64,000 nt of DNA from Sulfitobacter alexandrii (lineage in GTDB: Bacteria > Pseudomonadota > Alphaproteobacteria > Rhodobacterales > Rhodobacteraceae): NCBI RefSeq assembly GCF_001886735.1, contig NZ_CP018076.1:1984001-2048000 (forward strand). Direction: 5' to 3'. The notes beneath the pieces are model-generated. The model did no database searches. It had not been told where the DNA came from and worked only from the letters and a program-made list of their open reading frames with translations. Every line of letters starts with the position of its first letter. The first letter of the stretch is position 1. Both the position numbers and the translations under genes were made by a program. Below, one piece after another: positions 1 through 7,760 of the stretch.

Positions 1-1
1 C

Positions 2-1243
2 GACGCGCCGACACGCGCGATCCGCCTGCTGGATCGCTCCGCCGTGCCGACCGTGGGCGAGATCGTGCACCTCGGCCCCGTCTCCACGCAAAGTCTGCCC
101 CTGCGGGTGCGCGGCATCGAAGGGGCCGAGGACTTCAATGCGCGGGTGATGATGGTGGCGGCCGCGCCGGAGATCGACACGCTGACGGATGCGGAGGTCG
201 TGCCCGAATGGGATGGCCGGATCGGCGAGATCATTGACCAGACGGCCGTCGTCCCGGCCGTGCCGGTATTCGTTTCTGTTGCGTCTGGTGTCGTCGGTAC
301 CGGAGACGCGGGCGGCTTCGAGGTTGGGCTGCAGGCAGGCTCCGGGTCGACCGCGCTCGTCGACACCTTCGAACTCGATCACCGGCTCACCAGCTCGGGC
401 GTCTGGACGACCGAGACCATTCCCGCCGCAGCCGGGGGCGTGCGCCTCGACGTCTACGAGGCCGGCGACGAGATCGAGTTCCGCGCCCGCGCCCTGGCAA
501 GCACGACGCCCGGCGCCTACACGGCCGTTGCCACGTTGACGATCGGCGAGGATGACCCGGCCATCCCGGCCGCACTTGACGGTGACGTGATCTCCGTGGC
601 TGGCGCGCTCGGGCACGCGGCCCTGATCGTGGCGATCCCCGAAGCCGACGCGCCGACACAGCTGCAGATCTACCGGGTGCCGGCAGGCAATCCGCTCGAC
701 CGCGCGACCCATGCCATCGGCAGCCGCCTGGCGGTCTCCGCCGGCTCTACGCTCAGCTATGTCGACGGCGACGGCACGCGGGTGAACCTTCTCGGCTCGG
801 CCGACTTCAACAGCGCGGACGCCTGGAGCCTGGACAGCGGCTGGACCATCGCGGGCGGCAAGGCGACCTTCTCGCCCGGTTCCGCGGGGAACCTGTCGCA
901 GTCCGTCCCGCTCTCGGCAGGCACGACCTACCGCGTGGCCTTCGAGGTCTCCGGCTATGTCGCGGGCACCGTGAAGCCCCGCCTGATCGGCGGCACCAAT
1001 GTCAGCGGCGAAACGGTGACGGCCAACGGCCTCTTCCTCGACCGCCTGACCGCACTGAGCGGCAACACCGAGTTCAAGTTCCTTGCCCAGACCACCTTCG
1101 AGGGCAGCATCGAGTTCGTCCGGCTCTTCGCCGAGACGCCGAGCTGCGTCGTGGCCGGTGCCTGGGATTACTACGTCGAGCCGCTGAACGACGAGAACAT
1201 TGCCGGGCCAGTGTCCGGCCCCTTCACCACGACGATCTACTAG
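2..1243 (+). CDS. Phage tail tip / host-specificity protein, C-terminal part (5' end outside window)
   Basis: The reading frame is open from base 2, so the gene starts upstream of the window; 413 residues remain. The first GTG, at 44, lies inside the open frame and is not a convincing start. The remaining part looks like the C-terminal region of a tail-tip (protein J-like) protein: beta-rich, Gly/Ala/Thr-rich segments of fibronectin-III character. Around residues 265-365 a stretch beginning LLGSADFNSADAW resembles carbohydrate-binding jelly-roll modules. It would sit at the distal tail and contact the host. It ends 9 bp before the tail fibre gene, with the AGGAG of the next gene overlapping its stop codon region. 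The phage assignment rests on the neighbours; the exact family is an inference. Confidence 0.6.
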   Translation, partial: DAPTRAIRLLDRSAVPTVGEIVHLGPVSTQSLPLRVRGIEGAEDFNARVMMVAAAPEIDTLTDAEVVPEWDGRIGEIIDQTAVVPAVPVFVSVASGVVGTGDAGGFEVGLQAGSGSTALVDTFELDHRLTSSGVWTTETIPAAAGGVRLDVYEAGDEIEFRARALASTTPGAYTAVATLTIGEDDPAIPAALDGDVISVAGALGHAALIVAIPEADAPTQLQIYRVPAGNPLDRATHAIGSRLAVSAGSTLSYVDGDGTRVNLLGSADFNSADAWSLDSGWTIAGGKATFSPGSAGNLSQSVPLSAGTTYRVAFEVSGYVAGTVKPRLIGGTNVSGETVTANGLFLDRLTALSGNTEFKFLAQTTFEGSIEFVRLFAETPSCVVAGAWDYYVEPLNDENIAGPVSGPFTTTIY

Positions 1244-1252
1244 GAGCCCCAC

Positions 1253-3988
1253 ATGGCAGAAAACGGATTGAAGACCGTCACCCTCACCCCCGCATCCCTT
1301 GCGGACGAGCTGATCGGCAACAAGGACGGATCATCCGTCCGGGTCCCGGTGAACAGCCTGGCCCAGCAGCTGCTGGGCGTCGGTCCGGTGGCTGACGCCA
1401 TCAACTTGCTCGAGGACCGGGTGCTGGCCGGCCTCAGTCCTGCAGCCTCATGGACTGACCTCCAGACGATTGCTCCGGCCGCGGAGAATGTCGGCTCTTC
1501 GGTCCCCGACACCGATACCGGCACCCACCTTCAGGCCACGGCCACCGGGTACGATGGCCCTAGCGTGCCCAATGCCGGGACCTATCGCTGGGAAAGCGCC
1601 TGGTCGCGCTGGAAACGGGTCGGCGATACCGGCCTTGCAGGCAAAGCGAACGTCATCCATGAGCATGCTGTCGCCGATGTGACGGGGCTCCAGGCGGAGC
1701 TGGACGGCAAGGCGGCCCAGGAGGAGGTCGATGCCAAGGCCTCGCAGACGGAGGTCGACGGGATCCAGACCGTGTTGGCCACCAAGGCGCCGCAAACTGC
1801 GGTCGATGACCTGACCACCAAGGTCAACGCACTCGACGCTGCCATCGTGTTACAGGACGTCTGGGACGCTTCGGCCGGCAGTTTCCCCGGGGCGGGCGCC
1901 GCTCAGCGCGGCAACGTCTGGATCGTCTCGGTCGCCGGTACCGTGGACGGGGTCGAGTTCGGCATCGGCGACCGCATCGTCGCCATCACGGATGACGCCA
2001 GCACCGGCACCTTCGCGGCGAACTGGTTCAAGGAGGATTACACCGACCAGGTGCTGTCCTGGAACGGGCGGACCGGCGCCATCGTTCCCGTGAAGTCCGA
2101 TGTCGGGCTGGGTAACGTTGACAACACGCCAGACGCCGACAAGCCGGTCAGCGGCCCGCAGCAGACCGCCCTCGACGCGGTCAAGGACGGTGCCGTGCCG
2201 GTGCAGCGCCAGACACTCTATTTCGGGACCGACAGCGATCTTGAAGACGGCGACGAGGTCGAGGCCACGCCAGATGGCAAGGCGATCCGGCTTTCCGCAG
2301 TGTCGCAGATCGCCCGCACCGATCGCGATCTCGAGAGCGTAAAGCTGGCCACGGGCCGCTGGACCCTGACCTTCGATCCCGATCTGGCGGGGTATGACGA
2401 AGTCCGCACCGATGCGCAGGGCCGGATCATTTCGGGCAGCACCGCCTTGCTCGACCCCGACACGCGCTGGGTGCTGACCTTCGATCCGGACCTTTCCGGC
2501 TTCGACGCGGTCAAGGTCGATCGCGCGGGCCGGGTGCTGTCGGGCGAGACACTGGGCCTCGATCCGCAGCCGACCGACCAGCCGGTGCCTGACCTGTCGG
2601 ACCGGATGCGCGCCTATGCCTCGATCGGCGTGGCGGACGAGGCCGCGGCCTGGCGGGCCGACATCGACGCGAACGGGGTGCCGGCGGAAGACCCGGACAA
2701 CAGCCCGGAACTGACCCTGATCACCGATGCCGCGACCATCGCCAGCTATCTGCCGATGGTGAACCGCATGGACCCGATCATCACCCAGTGTCACCGCAGC
2801 GGTCGCGTCTGGCGGGCCTACTACGGCAACAACGGCCCGCTGGGCACGGACCCGGAGCACACCGGCTACGACATGTTCATGCTGTTGGAATACACCGAGG
2901 ACTTCGCGGACGGCGGCATCGCGCCGCCCGAGACCGATGGCAGCACCGACGATGTGACCTGGCAGCCCGTGGCCATCATCCACTACGCAGCCGACGACGA
3001 CGCGCTGGTGCAGGACGGGCAGTTCTTCTACACGCACCAAGGCTACCTAGTGTTTGCCATGGCCCTTAAGATAAGCGGCAAGCTGCAGGTCAGTCGCGCC
3101 TGGGTGATCCAGAACCCGGACACCGGTGAGGCTGCCGACCTCGACGGCGAGGTCGACAGCACCTTTGTATTCGGGCCGCAGACCTTCTTTGGCTATGGCT
3201 TCGTGTTCCAGGGCCATGTGATGGGCACAGAGCATCGGTACTTCATGTCCGGGTTCCCCGCCACGACCTTCCCGCGCGACAAGGACAAGATCCCTCGCTA
3301 CTGCCGCCTGCGCATCCACGAGACCCGCACCCAGGGCACGGTGACCGGCCTGCGCGCCTATTCCGAGGTGATCAGCGAAGTCCCGGCGATGCTCGACAGC
3401 GCAGAAGAAGACTTTCCCGAACCCACGGCGGTGCCGGTCGGCGGCGACGAACTGATGATGGTGTTCCGCGCGGACGCCAAGGCGATGGAGCGGCGATCCT
3501 ACGACGGCGGACTGTCCTGGACCGAGGAAGAAGACGCCTATGTCGAACGCGAACTGGAAAGCACCCGCTCAAAAACCGTGCTGTGCCGCAGCCCGTCCGG
3601 TCGGCTGGTCTGGGCTTTCAACAACAACGGCGCGCGCCTGCGGATGTCCGTCATGGTCAGCTACAAGGGCAGCGCGGGCCAGGACAGCCACTGGCTGCCG
3701 CCGGTGCTGCTGGAAGAACGCGACCGGCCCCTGAGCACTTATCCGTCCGTTGTGTTCCTGCGGGATACTTTGGGTCGGTACCGGGGCAAGTTCCTGGTTG
3801 CCTACGACCGAGGAAGGTCGAGGACATACATCGGCCAGACCGGTGGCGAGGTCGCCGTGGGCACGCCCGGCAGCACGACCTGGAACGAACTGATCACCTG
3901 CCTTGTGGACGAGGAAGACGCCGCCGCCGCGGTGGCCGACACCGTCCTGAGATACACCACCAACCCCGGCCAAGCCGTACCAGCCTAA
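1253..3988 (+). CDS. Phage tail fibre / receptor-binding protein with BNR (Asp-box) region
   Basis: A 911-residue protein starting at ATG 1253 behind AGGAG. The N-terminal third carries repeats typical of phage side-tail fibres: a HEHAVADVTGLQ segment near residue 140 followed by heptad-like Lys/Ala/Val stretches, and GLGNVDNTPDADKPVSG near residue 284. Residues about 370-440 hold two copies of a 36-residue repeat (W-x-LTFDPDL...GR). The C-terminal half looks like a beta-propeller of the sialidase/BNR type, with an Asp-box SYDGGLSW near residue 749. This architecture is expected of a trimeric fibre that binds, and possibly trims, a surface glycan. No catalytic residues could be assigned, so enzymatic activity is unproven. 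It lies between the tail-tip gene and a LamG-like gene. Confidence 0.75.
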   Translation: MAENGLKTVTLTPASLADELIGNKDGSSVRVPVNSLAQQLLGVGPVADAINLLEDRVLAGLSPAASWTDLQTIAPAAENVGSSVPDTDTGTHLQATATGYDGPSVPNAGTYRWESAWSRWKRVGDTGLAGKANVIHEHAVADVTGLQAELDGKAAQEEVDAKASQTEVDGIQTVLATKAPQTAVDDLTTKVNALDAAIVLQDVWDASAGSFPGAGAAQRGNVWIVSVAGTVDGVEFGIGDRIVAITDDASTGTFAANWFKEDYTDQVLSWNGRTGAIVPVKSDVGLGNVDNTPDADKPVSGPQQTALDAVKDGAVPVQRQTLYFGTDSDLEDGDEVEATPDGKAIRLSAVSQIARTDRDLESVKLATGRWTLTFDPDLAGYDEVRTDAQGRIISGSTALLDPDTRWVLTFDPDLSGFDAVKVDRAGRVLSGETLGLDPQPTDQPVPDLSDRMRAYASIGVADEAAAWRADIDANGVPAEDPDNSPELTLITDAATIASYLPMVNRMDPIITQCHRSGRVWRAYYGNNGPLGTDPEHTGYDMFMLLEYTEDFADGGIAPPETDGSTDDVTWQPVAIIHYAADDDALVQDGQFFYTHQGYLVFAMALKISGKLQVSRAWVIQNPDTGEAADLDGEVDSTFVFGPQTFFGYGFVFQGHVMGTEHRYFMSGFPATTFPRDKDKIPRYCRLRIHETRTQGTVTGLRAYSEVISEVPAMLDSAEEDFPEPTAVPVGGDELMMVFRADAKAMERRSYDGGLSWTEEEDAYVERELESTRSKTVLCRSPSGRLVWAFNNNGARLRMSVMVSYKGSAGQDSHWLPPVLLEERDRPLSTYPSVVFLRDTLGRYRGKFLVAYDRGRSRTYIGQTGGEVAVGTPGSTTWNELITCLVDEEDAAAAVADTVLRYTTNPGQAVPA

Positions 3989-4000
3989 AGGACCATTGCA

Positions 4001-4897
4001 ATGACCGTGAAGCGCATCCTTCAACAGACCGTCAAGAACGCCCTCGTGTCCGCGCCCGCCGGCGCGCCGACCCTGAACACCGCAGCGGAGCGCGGCCTGC
4101 TCGATCTGCTCTACCAGCCTGCCTGGCGCGCGAAGAACAAGAGCTGGTTCTCGGCCCGTGCCGCGCGGCTTGGCGGCGACGGCTTCGTGCAGGACGTGGT
4201 GGGCTGGCTGCCCGGCCTCGACGGCGAGCCGCAGTACCTGCTGCGCCATCCCGAGGACACGACCAACGCGAACCGCATGCGGCGCGGCACAGGGTCCGAT
4301 GGCATGGTGACCTTGGGACAGGACGATCCGGTCGCCGCCGCGAACGCGATGGGCACGCTGCTGTCCTCGGCCAACGCCGTGCTGCCGTCCGTCGCCGTGG
4401 ATCAGTCCGCGCAGATGACCGTCGCGTTCCTGATGCAGCAGCCGCCCGCGTCCGGCGGATTCATCCTGTCTGCCGACGATCTGGGTTCAGGCACGAACCA
4501 GATGGCGGTGGGCTTCTCGGGCGGAACCGAAGCAGTCTCGGCCTACAGCCGCCGCAACCCGGCGGCGTTGGCGCAGACGGTCGACGACGTGATCCCTGAC
4601 GCCCTGATGCTGCTGGTGGTCGAGTTCACCGGCCTCGCGGCGGCAGGCATCTACATCAACGGTGTCAAGCAGACCTTGTCCGGCACGCCCAATTGTGGGG
4701 CCGTGCTGGGCGGTCAGCGGTTCCGGATCGGTTCCATCCGCACGGACGCCGGGGCCAGCTTCTCGACACCGGCTGACGGCTATGTCGAGGAAATCTGGGT
4801 ATTCCCCGGCGTGGACACGGAAGCGGAAAACGCGATCCACGCGGCGCTGCGGGCCTACTGCCTTGAAAAACACTCGGGCATGACCATCGCCAGCTGA
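4001..4897 (+). CDS. Phage tail-associated protein with LamG/concanavalin A-like fold
   Basis: A 298-residue protein starting at ATG 4001, 8 nt after AAAGGA. Residues 1-110 are a basic region of unknown role. Residues about 130-285 follow the pattern of LamG-like jelly rolls: AQMTVAFLMQQ, a central GGFILSADD strand pair, the GIYINGVKQ strand that is typical of LamG modules, and a terminal helix after VEEIWVFPG. LamG modules commonly bind glycans or proteins and are found in phage tail structures. The gene lies 12 bp after the tail fibre gene in the same direction, so it probably belongs to the same late operon. A direct match to a named family was not possible by eye. Confidence 0.6.
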   Translation: MTVKRILQQTVKNALVSAPAGAPTLNTAAERGLLDLLYQPAWRAKNKSWFSARAARLGGDGFVQDVVGWLPGLDGEPQYLLRHPEDTTNANRMRRGTGSDGMVTLGQDDPVAAANAMGTLLSSANAVLPSVAVDQSAQMTVAFLMQQPPASGGFILSADDLGSGTNQMAVGFSGGTEAVSAYSRRNPAALAQTVDDVIPDALMLLVVEFTGLAAAGIYINGVKQTLSGTPNCGAVLGGQRFRIGSIRTDAGASFSTPADGYVEEIWVFPGVDTEAENAIHAALRAYCLEKHSGMTIAS

Positions 4898-4912
4898 CAC
4901 GTCCAGAAGATC

Positions 4913-4936
4913 CGGCCTCCCCTGACCGGGAGGCCG
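4913..4936 (+). terminator. Hairpin after the tail gene block
   Basis: A 9-bp perfect stem (CGGCCTCCC with GGGAGGCCG) starts 16 nt after the stop codon of the LamG-like gene. There is no T-run after it, so it is either a weak or Rho-assisted terminator or an mRNA-stabilising 3' hairpin. Confidence 0.4.
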
Positions 4937-5020
4937 CCGGGTGCGCCAACACCCGACGACACGGGGCCATAGCTCACACACCTGACCCCGCCGACCAGCC
5001 TAAGCCTTGTGGCCGCTCCC

Positions 5021-5036
5021 TTCCCTGATCAGGGAA
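5021..5036. promoter_or_regulatory. 16-bp perfect palindrome upstream of the adenine methyltransferase
   Basis: TTCCCTGATCAGGGAA is perfectly self-complementary and is centred on GATC, 29 nt before the ATG of the D12-class adenine methyltransferase. It could be an operator or a terminator-like hairpin. If the enzyme methylates GATC, as classical Dam does, the site could also serve in autoregulation. This role is inferred. Confidence 0.4.
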
Positions 5037-5064
5037 AGGCCTTCTTGAGGCGATTCTGCACCAC

Positions 5065-5901
5065 ATGAAAACCCCTGTTTTAACCCCCGTTGAAAAGACC
5101 CTTCCCGTCGCGCCCTGGTTGGGCGGAAAACGCAACCTCGCCAAGCGCATCACGGCGATCTTGGACGCCACGCCCCACACAACCTACGCCGAGCCCTTCG
5201 TGGGCATGGGAGGCGTGTTCCTGCGCCGCTCCATGCGCCCCCGGGCGGAAGTGATCAACGACTACGGCCGAGACGTCGCCAACCTGTTTCGGATCCTCCA
5301 GCGGCACTATCCCCAGTTCCTCGAGGTCCTCCGGTTCCAGCTGACGACGAGGGTCGAGTTCAACCGCTTGGTCGACACCCGGCCGGAGACACTTACTGAC
5401 CTCGAGCGGGCCGCCCGCTTCATCTTCCTTCAGCGCACGGCCTTCGGCGGCAAGGTCTCTGGCCGCACCTTCGGTGTGGCCAAGGAGCGCCCCGCGCGGT
5501 TCAATCTGACGACGCTGGAACCCATGCTCGAGGATCTGCACTCCCGGCTGTCGGGCGTGGTCATCGAATGTCTGGACTATGCCGAGTTCATCCGCCGGTA
5601 CGACAGCTCGGGTACGCTGTTCTACCTCGATCCGCCCTATTGGGGGTGCGAGAACGATTATGGCAAGGCGATGTTCTCGGCCGACGACTTCGGCCGGATG
5701 GCCGAGCTGCTCGCGGGGATCAAGGGGCGGTTCTTGTTGTCACTGAACGACGTGCCGGAGGTGCGGGAGGTGTTCGGTCGGTTCCGCATTGAGGCGGTGG
5801 AGACCACGTACTCGATCGGGCAGCAGGATCAGGGGAGTGGGAAGCGGGGTGAGGTGCTGATCTCGAGCTTCAACACCCATACCGTCTGGAAATGTAGATG
5901 A
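5065..5901 (+). CDS. D12-class N6-adenine DNA methyltransferase (Dam-like)
   Basis: A 278-residue protein with the full layout of the D12 (alpha-class) adenine methyltransferases. The N-terminal PWLGGKR motif (residues 18-23) and FVGMGG (45-50) form the S-adenosylmethionine site. A variable target-recognition region follows, then the catalytic DPPY at 189-192 (motif IV). It methylates adenine N6 in a short DNA target; the target itself cannot be read from sequence. Its length is close to E. coli Dam. It sits at the end of the prophage late region with no restriction-enzyme gene beside it, so it is probably an orphan phage methylase that protects phage DNA or alters regulation. The start at ATG 5065 is the first in frame before the SAM motif. 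Confidence 0.88.
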   Translation: MKTPVLTPVEKTLPVAPWLGGKRNLAKRITAILDATPHTTYAEPFVGMGGVFLRRSMRPRAEVINDYGRDVANLFRILQRHYPQFLEVLRFQLTTRVEFNRLVDTRPETLTDLERAARFIFLQRTAFGGKVSGRTFGVAKERPARFNLTTLEPMLEDLHSRLSGVVIECLDYAEFIRRYDSSGTLFYLDPPYWGCENDYGKAMFSADDFGRMAELLAGIKGRFLLSLNDVPEVREVFGRFRIEAVETTYSIGQQDQGSGKRGEVLISSFNTHTVWKCR

Positions 5902-6052
5902 GGAAGACGTTGGGTTTGGATGTTCGTGCGAGGAGAGTGCTGGCTTCACCTTTCTTCAGCTATGGTATTGTATAGAGCGACGGTGCACGATCCTCATTGT
6001 GTGCGACAGGCACAGGGTCGAGTAGCGAAGTCCAGCTAGGGGAGCGCCCGCA

Positions 6053-6388
6053 ATGAAGCTATTGGAAGCACTGCAATTGGTAGCCAGCAAAGGTTTTCCT
6101 TTGGAGGGGACAATTGAGGTTCCCGGAGGTAGCAAAACTCTGAGAGGCTTAACAGCTGCGGAGGCAGCTAGCCTCGTCGAAGACAGACGTGGGTTTGCCG
6201 TGCGCCATCTCAATTGCTCATTGGATGAATATGAGGAATGGCTTGCACTTGATGGGGCTCCACGATGCGCCGCTAAGACGCGATCCGGCAGTCTCTGCAC
6301 CAATCAGATTGCGAGCGCGCAGCAAAACATCAAAGATTTCCTCGACCTAAATAGGGCCGGTTATTGTCCAGCTCATGGTGACAGGTAA
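6053..6388 (+). CDS. Small phage-type protein with zinc-ribbon-like C terminus
   Basis: A 111-residue protein starting at ATG 6053 behind AGGGGAG. The N-terminal half is an uncharacterised alpha/beta segment. The C-terminal part carries C72, C82, C105 and H108 in the pattern C-x9-C-x22-C-x2-H, with TRSGSLC and YCPAHG around them. This pattern recurs in short phage and mobile-element proteins and suggests a bound zinc ion. The gene and its flanks are clearly less GC-rich than the surrounding chromosome, consistent with phage origin. It is the last intact gene before the host-gene scar at about 6427. Function unknown. Confidence 0.65.
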   Translation: MKLLEALQLVASKGFPLEGTIEVPGGSKTLRGLTAAEAASLVEDRRGFAVRHLNCSLDEYEEWLALDGAPRCAAKTRSGSLCTNQIASAQQNIKDFLDLNRAGYCPAHGDR

Positions 6389-6426
6389 CAAAGGCGCGGC
6401 GAACTGAACCATTTTTACAAAATCAG

Positions 6427-6627
6427 TTGCTGCAAATATCTCTGACAAACATTGCAGAAATCCCTGTCGCGCTACACATGTGGTTCGACCCGCGGCTGAT
6501 GGACTTCCCCATCGTTTGGGCCGCAGCGGGCACGCCACACCATGTCTTTGGCCTCCCGCCTGCCGATATGCTGCTCGTTTCCGGGGCGCAACTTTCTGAT
6601 TTCTCACAGATTTCCGAAAAAATGTAA
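6427..6627 (+). pseudogene. C-terminal remnant of a YbaK/EbsC-type aminoacyl-tRNA deacylase
   Basis: Only about 50 codons match. DFPIVWAAAGTPHHVF followed by GLPPADMLLVSGAQLSDFS is the conserved end of the YbaK/ProX/EbsC fold, where AAGTP(H/N)xVF is diagnostic. Family members are about 155 residues long and need an N-terminal half with a catalytic Lys; none of this is present. The frame stays open back to 6382, but residues before about 6455 do not resemble the family. The break therefore lies around 6430-6465, at the inner edge of the prophage. This is the cut 3' end of a host gene. The TTG at 6427 is only the first possible start and is unlikely to be used. Confidence 0.7.
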
Positions 6628-6639
6628 AAGATGTTCACA
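6623..6639. promoter_or_regulatory. Operator-like box 1 (TGTAAAA...TTCACA)
   Basis: TGTAAAAGATGTTCACA is an imperfect palindrome (TGTnAA-n5-TTnACA). A near-identical copy lies 58 bp downstream. Both flank a possible promoter of the DUF2852 gene, so a dimeric repressor or activator could bind here. The regulator is unknown. Confidence 0.45.
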
Positions 6640-6645
6640 TCACCC

Positions 6646-6675
6646 CTTGCGCCGGCCGCCACAATGCCCATCTTG
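6646..6675 (+). promoter_or_regulatory. Possible heat-shock (RpoH-type) promoter of the DUF2852 gene
   Basis: CTTG at 6646-6649 and CCCATCTTG at 6667-6675 are separated by 17 nt. This resembles alphaproteobacterial sigma-32 promoters (CTTG...CCCAT), although the spacing is slightly long. It lies between the two TGTAAAA/TTCACA boxes and 80 nt upstream of ATG 6755. Tentative. Confidence 0.35.
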
Positions 6676-6680
6676 GTGGA

Positions 6681-6697
6681 TGTAAAAGGCATTCACA
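6681..6697. promoter_or_regulatory. Operator-like box 2 (TGTAAAA...TTCACA)
   Basis: TGTAAAAGGCATTCACA matches box 1 at all but three central positions and falls just downstream of the proposed -10, where a bound protein would block initiation. Confidence 0.45.
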
Positions 6698-6754
6698 TAA
6701 GACCTTTTGAAACCGGGGCCGCAATCGGGCCTCCCACCTGGAAAGGCTTGTTAC

Positions 6755-7165
6755 ATGACGACCATGACTGAAACCGCCACCTACGGCACCCGCCAGAACT
6801 GGTTCACCAAGACCGAAGGCTGGCTGGACGACCGGGGCAAGGGCGCCTGGATCGCCGCCATGGTGCTCGGCTTCATCTTCTTCTGGCCTGTCGGCCTCGC
6901 CCTTCTGATGTACATGATCTGGAGCAAACGCATGTTTTCCGGCACCTCCTGCGCCCGCCGCAGCAAACGCACAATGATGTCCAACCGCAACACGGGCAAC
7001 GCCGCCTTCGACGCCTACAAGGCCGATACACTGCGCCGCCTTGAGGAAGAGCAGAACGATTTCGAAGCGTTCCTCGAGCGTCTGCGCGAAGCCAAGGACA
7101 AGGCCGAGTTTGACCAGTTCATGAACGATCGCGCCCGCCGCAACGACGGCCCGGCCGAAGCCTGA
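6755..7165 (+). CDS. DUF2852 family membrane protein
   Basis: A 136-residue protein starting at MTTMTETATYG (ATG 6755). A TTG at 6707 would add 16 residues with no family support. One strong membrane segment lies at residues 31-56 (AWIAAMVLGFIFFWPVGLAL), preceded by a Trp/Lys-rich amphipathic segment. The C terminus (about 85-130) is a charged coiled-coil-like helix (RRLEEEQNDFEAFLERLREA). This is the layout of DUF2852 proteins, common and uncharacterised in Rhodobacterales. A strong terminator follows directly. Upstream there are paired TGTAAAA-N5-TTCACA boxes and a heat-shock-like promoter, so expression is probably stress or metabolite controlled. Confidence 0.82.
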   Translation: MTTMTETATYGTRQNWFTKTEGWLDDRGKGAWIAAMVLGFIFFWPVGLALLMYMIWSKRMFSGTSCARRSKRTMMSNRNTGNAAFDAYKADTLRRLEEEQNDFEAFLERLREAKDKAEFDQFMNDRARRNDGPAEA

Positions 7166-7172
7166 TCACCGG

Positions 7173-7192
7173 GCGGCCCGCTTGCGGGCCGC
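7173..7192 (+). terminator. Terminator hairpin after the DUF2852 gene
   Basis: GCGGCCCGC and GCGGGCCGC form a 9-bp perfect stem with a minimal loop 7 nt after the stop codon, followed by TTCATTTCC. The T-tract is interrupted but the position is typical. Confidence 0.65.
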
Positions 7193-7247
7193 TTCATTTC
7201 CTTCCGCCCCGGCGCCGCGCCGGGGCGCTCTGCCTTACAGGTTCCCC

Positions 7248-7673
7248 ATGACTCCCGATCCGACGACACAGCCGGAATTCTACGAGGGCATCCTCGCAAA
7301 GCGCTTCTTCGCCTGGGCGGTGGACGGTCTGCTGATCGTCGCGATGTGCCTGCTGATCCTGCCCTTCACGGCCTTTACCGGCGTGTTCTTCTTTCCCGCG
7401 CTCATCCTCGTGATCGGATTTCTCTACCGGCTCGCGACCCTGGCAAGCGGGTCGGCCACCTGGGGCATGCGCCTTGTGGGGATGGAACTGCGTGACAGCC
7501 GGGACCGTGCGCTTGATGGCGGCATGGCGTTCCTGCACACGCTCGGCTACTCCGTCAGCGTCACGGTGGCGCCCCTGCAACTGGTGTCGGTGGTCTTCAT
7601 GATCCTGTCCCCCCGCCGTCAGGGTCTGACTGACATGCTGCTCGGCACGGTGCCGCTGAACCGGCGAAAATGA
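7248..7673 (+). CDS. RDD family membrane protein
   Basis: A 141-residue protein starting at MTPDPTTQPEF (ATG 7248). The open frame extends back to 7182, but that part lies in the terminator of the preceding gene. RDD-type features are the Arg of AKRFFAWAVDG and its following Asp at the start of TM1, a second TM with Phe-rich FFFPALILVIGF, the SATWGMRLVGMEL loop after TM2, and a last TM near residues 100-125. RDD proteins are three-helix membrane proteins of mostly unknown function; some act in Na+/H+ exchange. A single gene between DUF2852 and bpt. Confidence 0.8.
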   Translation: MTPDPTTQPEFYEGILAKRFFAWAVDGLLIVAMCLLILPFTAFTGVFFFPALILVIGFLYRLATLASGSATWGMRLVGMELRDSRDRALDGGMAFLHTLGYSVSVTVAPLQLVSVVFMILSPRRQGLTDMLLGTVPLNRRK

Positions 7674-7710
7674 CGTCGGGCGAGACGTTACCATTTTATG
7701 AATTGGCCCC

Positions 7711-7739
7711 TTGGCGCATGGTCTGACAGGGGTTATCTT
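7711..7739 (+). promoter_or_regulatory. Predicted sigma-70 promoter of bpt
   Basis: TTGGCG (7711-7716), a 17-nt spacer and TATCTT (7734-7739) end 21 nt before the bpt ATG. Each hexamer matches the consensus at four of six positions. Confidence 0.4.
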
Positions 7740-7760
7740 TTCATCAACCAAAGGAACGAC

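Noticed and set aside
1850..3040. A 396-residue minus-strand open frame under the tail fibre gene
   Set aside because: Val/Arg/Gly-rich low-complexity translation without motifs; the plus-strand frame has recognisable tail-fibre and Asp-box motifs.
1..5064. Gene transfer agent cluster, common in Rhodobacteraceae
   Set aside because: The genes present (tail fibre with BNR region, LamG protein, Dam-like methylase, insertion scar in a host gene) do not follow the conserved GTA gene order and fit a normal prophage better.
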